A model generated the notes under the pieces. The model saw only the letters and a program-made list of their open reading frames with translations, was not told where the DNA came from and did no database searches. From CAYVUB01 sp964454675 (GTDB taxonomy: Bacteria; Bacteroidota; Bacteroidia; Flavobacteriales; Flavobacteriaceae), in contig CAYVUB010000017.1 in assembly GCA_964454675.1 (NCBI GenBank), positions 1-60,870 of the forward strand: a DNA stretch of 60,870 nucleotides, written 5' to 3'. The translations under genes were made by a program, and so were the position numbers. Below are positions 53,304 through 60,870 of this stretch, in pieces. Each line of letters starts with the position of its first letter. Position 1 is the stretch's first letter.

Positions 53304-53324
53304 CCCCCTTTGGGGGTTAGGGGG
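53304..53324 (+). repeat. C/G-rich hairpin and G runs before hemB
   Basis: ccccc-ttt-ggggg (53304-53316) and a second ggggg (53320-53324) lie just upstream of the hemB ATG at 53330. In an AT-rich genome the base content is exceptional; the stem could hide the translation start. Confidence 0.5.
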
Positions 53325-53329
53325 CTTAT

Positions 53330-54319
53330 ATGTACCCATTAAGAAGAAACAGACGTTTAAGAGCCAACGAAAGTATTCGTTCATTAGTACGGGAAACCAT
53401 CATTACGCCCAACGATTTTATTGTACCGTTATTTGTGGTTGAAGGTAAAGGTGTTAAAGAAGAAATCGCTTCGATGCCCAATTATTTCCGATACAGCTTG
53501 GATTTATTAGAAAAAGAAGTCAAAGAACTTTGGAGTCTCGGTTTAAAATCGGTATTGCTGTTTGTTAAGGTTCCCGATGTTTTAAAAGACAATAAAGGCA
53601 CAGAAGCCTTAAATCCCGACGGACTGATGCAGCGTGCCATAAAAACCGTCAAAAACGCTTGCCCTGAAATGTTGGTCATGACCGATGTGGCGCTTGATCC
53701 GTATTCGTCTTTTGGTCATGACGGTATTATAGAAAACGGTCAAATAGTAAACGATGCTACCGTAGCTGTTTTAGCACAAATGAGTTTGTCACACGCCCGC
53801 TCGGGAGCCGATTTTGTCGCCCCAAGCGATATGATGGACGGCAGGATTCTGGCTATACGCGAATTACTTGAAACAGAAAGGTTTTACAACACCGGAATTA
53901 TGAGTTATTCGGCTAAATATGCTTCGGCGTTTTACGGACCATTCCGTGATGCGCTCGATTCGGCACCTGTAGATTTAGGTAACGTTCCAAAAGACAAGAA
54001 AACCTACCAGATGGATTATGGCAACCGACTGGAAGCCATACGCGAAACCCTTATGGATATTGAAGAAGGTGCAGACATTGTGATGGTAAAACCGGGATTA
54101 TGTTATTTGGATATTGTACGCGAAGTTAAAAACGCCGTGGATGTTCCTGTAGCGGTCTATCAGGTTTCGGGCGAATATGCCATGGTAAAAGCCGCTGCCA
54201 AAAAAGGATGGCTTGACCATGACGCCGTTGTGATGGAACAAATAACCGCCATTAAACGTGCCGGAGCTGATATTATAGCCAGCTATTTTGCAAAAGATGT
54301 TGTGAAACTTATTGGTTAA
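53330..54319 (+). CDS. hemB: Delta-aminolevulinic acid dehydratase (porphobilinogen synthase)
   Basis: Joins two 5-aminolevulinate molecules to porphobilinogen. 329 aa. Active-site lysines lie in MSYSAKYASAFYGPF and VMVKPGLCYLD. The position of the zinc-binding cysteines is VALDPYSSFGHDG, in which they are replaced by Ala/Asp, so it should be a zinc-independent, Mg-type enzyme. Last heme gene of the plus-strand run; ogt follows after 6 bp. Confidence 0.94.
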   Translation: MYPLRRNRRLRANESIRSLVRETIITPNDFIVPLFVVEGKGVKEEIASMPNYFRYSLDLLEKEVKELWSLGLKSVLLFVKVPDVLKDNKGTEALNPDGLMQRAIKTVKNACPEMLVMTDVALDPYSSFGHDGIIENGQIVNDATVAVLAQMSLSHARSGADFVAPSDMMDGRILAIRELLETERFYNTGIMSYSAKYASAFYGPFRDALDSAPVDLGNVPKDKKTYQMDYGNRLEAIRETLMDIEEGADIVMVKPGLCYLDIVREVKNAVDVPVAVYQVSGEYAMVKAAAKKGWLDHDAVVMEQITAIKRAGADIIASYFAKDVVKLIG

Positions 54320-54325
54320 TACACA

Positions 54326-54799
54326 ATGGAAGAATGCGTCATACATACACCTTTAGGCTTCACTAAAATCACTGGTGACAATGATGGCATTACAAGCATT
54401 ACGGTTTTAAATTCCGACGAAAAAATCACAGACATCATCCCTCAATCTTTACAGGAATGCGTGTATCAGCTCAACGATTATTTTGAAGGCATCCGTAAAA
54501 ATTTTGATCTCAAATTAAATCCGGAAGGCACTGATTTTCAACAAACCGTCTGGAAACAATTGCAAACCATACCTTACGGAAAAACCTTATCATACCTTGA
54601 ACTTTCCAAACAACTTGGCGATGTCAAAGCTATAAGGGCAGTTGCCAATGCCAACGGTAAAAATCCTGTGTGGATTATCATTCCGTGTCACAGAGTTATA
54701 GGAAGTGACGGCAGCCTTACAGGTTATGCAGGTGGCTTGGCAAGAAAACAATGGCTGCTCAACCATGAAAATCCGTATAAGCAGCAATCGTTGTTTTAA
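54326..54799 (+). CDS. ogt: Methylated-DNA--protein-cysteine methyltransferase
   Basis: Suicide repair of O6-alkylguanine. 157 aa with the acceptor Cys121 in IIPCHRVIG, the Arg finger in KAIRAVANANGKNP, and the GYAGGLARKQWLL end. The N-terminal half is the small Ogt type, not the Ada type. Close to hemB (6 bp), so probably co-transcribed although not part of the pathway. Confidence 0.93.
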   Translation: MEECVIHTPLGFTKITGDNDGITSITVLNSDEKITDIIPQSLQECVYQLNDYFEGIRKNFDLKLNPEGTDFQQTVWKQLQTIPYGKTLSYLELSKQLGDVKAIRAVANANGKNPVWIIIPCHRVIGSDGSLTGYAGGLARKQWLLNHENPYKQQSLF

Positions 54800-54877
54800 A
54801 AAAAATCTTACTGTTTTCTTTTTTGGTAATCAATAACAATATTTCATATATTTAGTTTTATAAAACTCTTTGACTAT

Positions 54878-56041
54878 ATGAAATTTCTTATCAAATTCCT
54901 TAAATGGACGCTCATTGTATTAGGTTTACTAATCGCCGTTCTTTACATAACCGATACCGATTATTTGATTAAAGCCGTAAGAACCATTTATGCAAAAGGC
55001 TATACTACAGCCTATTTGGAAGATTACAAAGAATTTGACAATCAAATAATTGACAACAAAACGGCACAGCCTTGGGCAAATCACAAAAATTACAATACCG
55101 CCACAGAAACCGATAAATTAAAACAAACCAATACCGCTTTAGGAACCGTTGCCTATGTTATCATCAAAAATGACAGTATCTGGTTTGAAAATTATTATGA
55201 CGGATTTGACAACAGCTCAAAAACCAATTCGTTCTCAATGGCAAAAAGTTACGTATCGGCATTGCTCGGCAAAGCCATTATGGATGGTTATATCAAAAAT
55301 TTAGACCAACCTGTAAGTGATTTTATTCCTGAGTTTGGTGAAGGCAAAGGCGCGAAAATGACCGTAGGTGATTTATCGAGCATGGCATCGGGTACCAATT
55401 GGGATGAAGCCTATTATTCACCATTATCCATCACAACCCGTGCGTATTTTGATGACAATCTGGATAAAGTTATCCTCGGTTTAAAAGTTGTGGACGACCC
55501 CGGAAAAGCGTTTAAATATTCCAGTGGCGATACACAAATGCTTGCCATGCTTATTGAGCGCGCCTCGGGCAAAAAAATATACAATTACCTTACCGAAAGT
55601 TTTTGGAAACCTCTTGGAAGCGAGCATCCTACATTATGGCAGCTTGACAGTGAAGATCATGATATGGTTAAGGCTTACTGCTGTATTGCCAGCAACGCCA
55701 AAGATTTTGCGCGGTTCGGGAAACTTTACAAAGACCACGGCAAATGGAATGGCAAGCAATTGTTAGATTCAGCATTTATCGCAAAATCTGTTACCCCTCG
55801 TTTTGCCGACAGCCCGGAATATGGTTATGGTTGGTGGTTAAAAACCATAGGCGACAAAAACTTTTTTATGATGCGTGGTCACTTGGGGCAATATGTTATT
55901 GTTGAACCTGCTGATAATGTGATTATTGTAAGACTCGGGCATCAAAAATCACCCGATGCCGGCGTAGGTGGTTTTTCTGAAGACCTTCATACATATATTG
56001 AAGAAGCCTACAAAATGATGGAAAATAACGGTTTGCTATAA
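54878..56041 (+). CDS. Serine hydrolase, beta-lactamase/PBP-like, membrane-anchored
   Basis: 387 aa. N-terminal anchor (about 8-24, LKWTLIVLGLLIAVLYI), then a class C beta-lactamase-like fold. The catalytic SxxK is Ser120-Met-Ala-Lys123. The second motif region is KYSSGDTQ; the third, HLGQYVIVEP, replaces the KTG-type strand. Length fits this family (esterases, peptidases, low-grade beta-lactamases); a substrate cannot be assigned. A 78-bp gap separates it from ogt. Confidence 0.82.
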   Translation: MKFLIKFLKWTLIVLGLLIAVLYITDTDYLIKAVRTIYAKGYTTAYLEDYKEFDNQIIDNKTAQPWANHKNYNTATETDKLKQTNTALGTVAYVIIKNDSIWFENYYDGFDNSSKTNSFSMAKSYVSALLGKAIMDGYIKNLDQPVSDFIPEFGEGKGAKMTVGDLSSMASGTNWDEAYYSPLSITTRAYFDDNLDKVILGLKVVDDPGKAFKYSSGDTQMLAMLIERASGKKIYNYLTESFWKPLGSEHPTLWQLDSEDHDMVKAYCCIASNAKDFARFGKLYKDHGKWNGKQLLDSAFIAKSVTPRFADSPEYGYGWWLKTIGDKNFFMMRGHLGQYVIVEPADNVIIVRLGHQKSPDAGVGGFSEDLHTYIEEAYKMMENNGLL

Positions 56042-56047
56042 ACAAAT

Positions 56048-56761
56048 ATGATACGAAAACTCAATCTTGAAGACATCTTGTTTCTGGACATTGAAACTGT
56101 TCCGGAAACCGCTCATTTTTCTGATTTGGACGAAACTAAACAAGCGCTTTGGGAACACAAATCGCAGTACCAGAGAAAAGACGATGTCACGGCAGAAGAA
56201 TTTTATGAACGCGCCGGAATTTGGGCAGAATTTGGTAAAATTATCTGTATCTCGGTTGGGTATTTTCACTTTCAAGGGGATGTCCGCACCTTTAGAGTCA
56301 CCTCTTTTCATGGTGATGAAATCAAGATATTAAAAGATTTCAAAAACCTATTAGAAACCCATTACAATCATGCAAAACATTTACTTTGTGCACACAACGG
56401 TAAAGAATTTGACTTTCCGTACATTGCCAGACGTATGATTATTCATAACCTTGAATTGCCCAATAAGCTCAATTTGTTTGGTAAAAAACCTTGGGAAGTA
56501 CCACATTTGGATACGTTGGAGCTGTGGAAATTTGGTGATTATAAAACCTTTACCTCTTTAAAATTATTGACCAACGTTTTGGGCATTCCGTCACCAAAAG
56601 ATGATATTGACGGTAGTGAAGTTCGAAGCGTGTATTATGAAGAACACGACATTGACCGTATTATAACCTATTGCGAAAAAGACACGATTGCTGTTGCTCA
56701 AATATTTTTGCGCTTAAGAGGCGAACCCATTTTATATGAAAGCGAAATTCTTCACGTGTAG
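56048..56761 (+). CDS. Predicted 3'-5' exonuclease (PolB-exonuclease-like)
   Basis: 237 aa with an RNase H-like DEDDy exonuclease fold. Exo I motif FLDIETVPE, Exo II ICAHNGKEFDFPYIA-like LCAHNGKEFDFPYI, and Exo III ITYCEKDTIAVAQIF. It lacks the polymerase part. The start follows the previous stop after 6 bp, so it is in one unit with the serine hydrolase. The family is of uncertain biological role; probably DNA maintenance. Confidence 0.85.
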   Translation: MIRKLNLEDILFLDIETVPETAHFSDLDETKQALWEHKSQYQRKDDVTAEEFYERAGIWAEFGKIICISVGYFHFQGDVRTFRVTSFHGDEIKILKDFKNLLETHYNHAKHLLCAHNGKEFDFPYIARRMIIHNLELPNKLNLFGKKPWEVPHLDTLELWKFGDYKTFTSLKLLTNVLGIPSPKDDIDGSEVRSVYYEEHDIDRIITYCEKDTIAVAQIFLRLRGEPILYESEILHV

Positions 56762-56792
56762 TTAAAAATCCTTAACTTTACAATCTATAAAA

Positions 56793-57563
56793 ATGAATGA
56801 AACAGCCAACATATCTGTCATAAGTTTGATTCTGATAACAGCTGTCGGCACATTATTAATTGCAGCCGTTATTTATCTTTCGGTTAAGCTTTCACAATTA
56901 AAAAAACAAAAAAACGATTCTGAGACAACATTCCGGCAATTGGAAGGAAAAATCAATACCCTGCAATTAGAAACACTGGAGTCCAAGCTCAACCCGCATC
57001 TTTTTAAAAACATTCTCAATTCCATCCAGTCGCACGCTTATCAAACCTATTTTGCTTTAGACAAATTAGCCAATGTACTGGACTATATTCTATATGAAAG
57101 CAAAAATAAATTTGTAACCCCAAAAGAAGAAATTGAATTTGCGCTGAGCCTTATCGAAATCAACAAAATAAAAGTAAGCCCATTGTTTGAATTGAAGGTA
57201 AAAACAAAAGTGAATAAAACCGAACTGCTTTATGAACAGCCACTTCTGGCACCTTTAATTTGCATCGATTTGATAGAAAACGCCTTTAAACATGCCGATT
57301 TGCAAAGCCCCGATGCTTTTATTGCCATTACCTTTGAGTTTAAAGACGGTATATTTACATTAACTGTTGCAAACAAAATATCGCCACGCACACCTTTAAA
57401 AAAGAAATATGCCGGCATAGGTTCTGAAACACTCGAACAGCGTTTAAAAATTATTTATAAGGATAACTTTAAATTGAATAAATTTACCGAAGACAACGTA
57501 TTTATTGCACAGTTAAAAATCAATTTACTTGAACACAAAGTTAAAATGCTTGCTGCTGGATGA
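56793..57563 (+). CDS. LytS-type sensor histidine kinase
   Basis: 256 aa. One N-terminal membrane helix (about 9-31, VISLILITAVGTLLIAAVIY), then the His_kinase domain with the phospho-acceptor His69 in LESKLNPHLFKNILNS and an ATPase domain (about 140-245; CIDLIENAFKHAD as N-box). It lacks a large sensor region, so it must sense through the membrane helix or a partner. The gene overlaps the response regulator by 35 bp, and the two form a pair. Confidence 0.87.
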   Translation: MNETANISVISLILITAVGTLLIAAVIYLSVKLSQLKKQKNDSETTFRQLEGKINTLQLETLESKLNPHLFKNILNSIQSHAYQTYFALDKLANVLDYILYESKNKFVTPKEEIEFALSLIEINKIKVSPLFELKVKTKVNKTELLYEQPLLAPLICIDLIENAFKHADLQSPDAFIAITFEFKDGIFTLTVANKISPRTPLKKKYAGIGSETLEQRLKIIYKDNFKLNKFTEDNVFIAQLKINLLEHKVKMLAAG

Positions 57564-58248
57564 TGAGCTTCCGGGACTGACATATCTTAAAATGCTCTGT
57601 GAACAAATTCCTGAACTGGAAGTTGTAAAGGCATTTGATAGTTCTGAAAAATTATTAAAAGAGCTCCCAAAACTCGATTTTGACCTTTGTATTCTTGATA
57701 TAGAAATGCCGGCAATTAACGGCTTGCAGGTAGCTAACCTGCTAAACGGAAAACCCGTAATTTTTACCACAGCCTACAAAGATTATGCTGTGGAAGCGTT
57801 TGAGGTTAATGCTATTGATTACATTATCAAACCCATAAAAAAAGAACGTTTGGTTCAGGCTGTTGCAAAAGCTGTCGCGAGAGCGCAGGAAAAAGCGCAG
57901 GAAAAACAATTTATCCAGCTCAATACAGACAAAGGAAAGGCTTTGATATTCTTCAACCAGCTTTGTTATATTAAAACTTCAGAAACCGACAGCAGAGACA
58001 AGACGGCATATCTTTTTGACGGCACCGTTTTTACATTAAAAAACATATCGTATAAAAAGCTGTTAGACTTACTGCCTGCAAATGACTTTTGCCGCATCAA
58101 CAAAAAAGAAGTCATTGCCATAAAAACAGTACAGGCGTTTTCATTTGACGAAATTGCAACCAACATTCAGATTGAAACAAAAAAACCATTAAAGTTAACG
58201 CTTAGTGAAGTATATCGAGCCCTTTTTCTTGACAAAGTCAAGCTATAA
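57529..58248 (+). CDS. LytTR-family response regulator
   Basis: 239 aa. Receiver domain (about 5-120) with acidic pair DDE at 11-13, phospho-acceptor Asp57 in CILDIEMPAINGLQ, and Lys in YIIKPIKKERL; LytTR DNA-binding domain at about 140-236 (RDKTAYLFDGTVFTLKNISYK in part, FCRINKKEVIAI). The start is TTG at 57529: an in-frame TAA is 15 nt upstream, and the first ATG would remove the acidic pair. It overlaps its kinase by 35 bp. Confidence 0.88.
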   Translation: MNTKLKCLLLDDELPGLTYLKMLCEQIPELEVVKAFDSSEKLLKELPKLDFDLCILDIEMPAINGLQVANLLNGKPVIFTTAYKDYAVEAFEVNAIDYIIKPIKKERLVQAVAKAVARAQEKAQEKQFIQLNTDKGKALIFFNQLCYIKTSETDSRDKTAYLFDGTVFTLKNISYKKLLDLLPANDFCRINKKEVIAIKTVQAFSFDEIATNIQIETKKPLKLTLSEVYRALFLDKVKL

Positions 58249-58404
58249 TTTTATTACAGTTTTTGTCCTTTTTATTACATAAAACCATCGTTTTATCCCT
58301 TTTGGCACTATAAATTTTATTTTATCAGCATTTTTACGGTTGTGACAATAGTGATTTTCATAACATGGAGTTGTAAAATGTGAAAAAACATCTAATTTTA
58401 AACT

Positions 58405-60680
58405 ATGAAAAATTATAAAAACTTACTTTTTTACATTGGTGTAACCGGCGGATTTTCGGTTTTAATGTATTGGATTGTGTTGCTTGGTGCAAAACTGGAA
58501 CAAGGCAGAAATATTGTGATTCCAAATTCAGATAAAAGCCAGTGGCAGGAATTTTTAGACGCTTTGGTTCACAATCTGCAACATCCGCTGGCATTGCTTT
58601 TGGCTCAAATTGTGACCATCATATTTGTGGCGAGAATTTTTGGCTGGATTTGTAAAAAAATAAGACAACCTACGGTAATTGGCGAAATGATTGCCGGAAT
58701 TGTTTTGGGTCCATCATTGATAGGAATGTATTTTCCGGAATTTTCGGCAGCATTATTTCCAGATGCTTCTTTGGGTAACTTGCAGTTTTTAAGTCAGATA
58801 GGTTTAATATTTTTCATGTATATCGTGGGTATGGAACTCGACTTGAACGTCTTGAAAAACAAAGCCAATGATGCTGTTGTCATAAGTCACGCCAGTATTG
58901 TTATTCCGTTTACTCTCGGAATTGGACTGGCATATTTTACCTATGAAACTTTTGCACCTATGGGCGTACAATTTTCATCCTTCGGGCTATTTATAGGTAT
59001 TGCCATGAGTATCACGGCTTTCCCTGTTTTGGCAAGAATTGTACAAGAACGGGGCATTCATAAAACCCGCTTAGCACCATTGTCGTTACCTGTGCTGCCG
59101 CAGACGATATTACGGCATGGTGCTTACTGGCTGCCGTAATTGCCATTGTAAAAGCAGGGTCGTTTGTAAGTGCTTTGTATATCATTGGCTTAGCGGTACT
59201 TTATGTATTGCTTATGATAAAAGTTGTACGCCCGTTTCTTGAAAGAGTAGGAAACCTTTACAATTCAAAAGGAAGTTTGACAAAACCTATTGTAGCCATA
59301 TTCTTTTTAACACTTATCATTTCATCTTACGCTACAGAAGTTATAGGTATTCATGCACTTTTTGGAGCATTTATGGCAGGCGCAATCATGCCAAACAATC
59401 TAAATTTCAGAGATATATTTATTGAAAAAGTAGAAGATGTAGCCACTATTGTGTTACTTCCGCTGTTTTTTGTTTTCACCGGATTAAGAACCGAGATAGG
59501 ACTTCTTAACGATCCCGAATTATGGAAAATAACAGGATTTATCATACTTGTAGCCGTCATAGGAAAATTTGTAGGAAGTGCCGTAGCGGCAAAATACGTA
59601 GGACAAAACTGGAAAGACAGCTTGACCATTGGTGCTTTAATGAATACCCGCGGATTGATGGAGCTCGTAGTTTTAAATATTGGTTATGATCTTGGCGTAT
59701 TAACCCCCGAAATTTTTGCCATGATGGTCATCATGGCATTGGTAACCACGTTTATGACAGGACCTGCGTTAGATTTAATCAATTGGGCATTCAAATCAAA
59801 AACCGAAAAAATCCCTGATGAAATTAGTCAAATAAGTAAATACAAAGTCCTTATTTCATTTGGAAACCCCGAAGGTGGTAAATCTCTTTTAAAACTTGCA
59901 AACGGACTTACCAAAAAAATGAACGACAACTCAAGCATTACCGCAATGCACCTTACACCAACCAATGAGTTTCATCATTACAATTCAGAACAATATGAAA
60001 AAGAAAGCTTTGCGCCAATCATCAGTGAATCTGAAAATTTAAATCAAAAAATCACAACGCTCTTTAAAGCATCAAATGATATAAATACAGATATTACCGA
60101 AGTTGCAAACAAAGGCGATTATGATTTACTGTTGGTAGGAATCGGGCGGTCTATTTTTGAAGGCAGCCTTTTAGGAAAAATATTGGGTTTTACTACCCGA
60201 ATAATCAATCCCGAAAAAATCATCAATCAGGTAACCGGCAAAGAAAGTATTTTTGAAAATTCGCCTTTTGACGAAAGAACACGGGCTATTGTAAATAAAA
60301 GCAACGTAAATGTCGGTATTTTAATTGATAAAGGATTTCAGAAAATTGAACGTGTTTTTCTTCCGGTTTTTAGTGAAGATGATATCTTTTTGGTTAAATA
60401 TGCTCAAAAGCTCATTACCAATTCCGGCGCACAAATAACCGTATTGGATGTTGATAACCAGGTAAAAAACAGTTTAAATTTAAAAGAATCCATCCGCTTG
60501 ATTGAAAAAAATGCACCAAACCATATTCAGGTTATCAATGACCGGATATTAGCGGCAGATTTTTTAAGACAAAAAGACCTTATGCTTATAAGTCTTGAAA
60601 GTTGGAAAAAACTTGTAGAAACCCGCAGCTTGTGGCTGTCTGATATTCCGTCAACATTAATATTGGACGAAAAATCATAA
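58405..60680 (+). pseudogene. Cation:proton antiporter (CPA2), single-base frameshift
   Basis: Na+/H+ or K+/H+ exchanger with about 13 membrane segments and a cytoplasmic C terminus. The frame breaks at about 59074: restoring one G (ttagGcacc) gives RLGTIVVTCAAADDITAW, the conserved core with the Asp-Asp pair, and a continuous protein of about 758 aa. As written, the first part ends at 59139 with unrelated residues. The second frame holds ITAW, the rest of the membrane domain (LFFVFTGLRTEIG, MNTRGLMELVVLN) and a USP-like tail. It may be a sequencing error or a real inactivation. Confidence 0.85.
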
Positions 60681-60703
60681 TTATTTCAGTTTAGTTTAAA
60701 AAG

Positions 60704-60737
60704 AAGAAATCCGGATATGTGCGTATCCGGATTTCTT
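60704..60737. terminator. Terminator of the antiporter gene
   Basis: Perfect 14-bp stem aagaaatccggata / tatccggatttctt (60704-60717, 60724-60737) with a 6-nt loop, 23 nt after the stop. Confidence 0.85.
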
Positions 60738-60822
60738 AATTTACAGCAAACGCTATGAGACTATATCATTTTAAAATTTTCAGAATCATCTTCATATAAA
60801 ATGATTATTTTTACAATGATTT

Positions 60823-60870
60823 ATGAACACAAACGCTTTGCTTTCCGTCGAAAATTTATCCATTTCGTTC
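60823..60870 (+). CDS. ABC transporter ATP-binding protein, 5' end only
   Basis: The last 48 bases read MNTNALLSVENLSISF, the usual opening of peptide- or oligopeptide-type ABC ATPases. The gene runs out of the window. An ATG at 60816 in another frame gives no family-like sequence. Confidence 0.6.
   Translation, partial: MNTNALLSVENLSISF

Noticed and set aside
1..60870. CRISPR arrays, rRNA and tRNA genes
   Set aside because: No regularly spaced repeats of CRISPR size, no 16S/23S-like stretches and no cloverleaf with CCA end was recognised in the intergenic regions.

Overview
The window is a piece of an AT-rich genome from the phylum Bacteroidota, almost certainly class Flavobacteriia. The evidence is gliding and type IX secretion genes (gldA, remB, sprA), an ExbB-ExbD-ExbD-TonB operon, lipoproteins of Bacteroidota type, and promoters matching the flavobacterial form TTG-N17-23-TAnnTTTG. 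It is chromosomal and mostly housekeeping. I see no tRNA, rRNA, CRISPR array, prophage or complete transposon. A run of 100 Ns (37569-37668) shows that the sequence is a scaffold from a draft assembly.

Layout. 0.2-7.6 kb: gldA, an aldo/keto reductase, an OmpA-type lipoprotein, exonuclease III, a small lipoprotein, greA, a HIT protein, a zinc-ribbon membrane protein and a sensor kinase. 8.0-13.8 kb: one plus-strand operon for the TonB energy-transducing complex (exbB, two exbD, tonB) followed by a small membrane protein, a PstS-like lipoprotein and a TPR protein. 13.9-15.0 kb: an XRE/DUF4870 regulator divergent from a DUF4260 gene. 15.1-18.1 kb: minus-strand ctaB, two oxidase subunit III genes and subunit IV. 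18.3-20.8 kb: B12-dependent ribonucleotide reductase. 21.1-34.3 kb: maeB-ruvA-sprA-gcvH-vanZ-remB on the minus strand, a gliding/T9SS locus mixed with metabolic genes. 34.5-41.9 kb: a DUF5686 outer-membrane protein, queG (interrupted by the gap), a broken four-helix-bundle gene, ruvB, an enoyl-CoA hydratase and an NtrY-like kinase. 42.1-54.3 kb: a heme-biosynthesis locus with hemJ, hemH, a ThuA-like gene and an AraC regulator on the minus strand, and hemA, a hemC-hemD fusion, hemE, an AlbA_2/Schlafen-type gene, hemF and hemB on the plus strand. 54.3-60.9 kb: ogt, a serine hydrolase, a PolB-like exonuclease, a LytS/LytTR two-component pair, a frameshifted cation:proton antiporter and the first 16 codons of an ABC ATPase.

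How the genes fit together. The heme locus covers glutamyl-tRNA to protoheme except hemL, and ctaB would convert heme to heme O for the oxidase whose subunits III and IV are encoded beside it. GldA, SprA and RemB belong to gliding and protein secretion. The ExbBD/TonB operon supplies energy for outer-membrane receptors.

The most interesting signals are small-scale. (1) A displaced second copy of the first 18 codons of hemH sits just after the ThuA-like gene. It differs from the intact copy only at synonymous sites and marks a segment of about 1 kb, with a lipoprotein gene and a new promoter, that has separated hemHJ from the AraC-ThuA operon. (2) A four-helix-bundle (S23/IVP-type) gene with an in-frame stop at codon 12 is bracketed by oppositely oriented arrays of a GNTGGRA heptamer, which looks like a small mobile cassette. 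(3) An AlbA_2 ATPase gene lies inside the heme operon, next to hemE, whose isoleucine codon use differs from that of hemC, and to hemF, which starts at TTG. (4) The antiporter has a single-base frameshift. (5) The N gap is flanked by an exact 55-bp duplication, which indicates a scaffolding artefact inside an intact queG.
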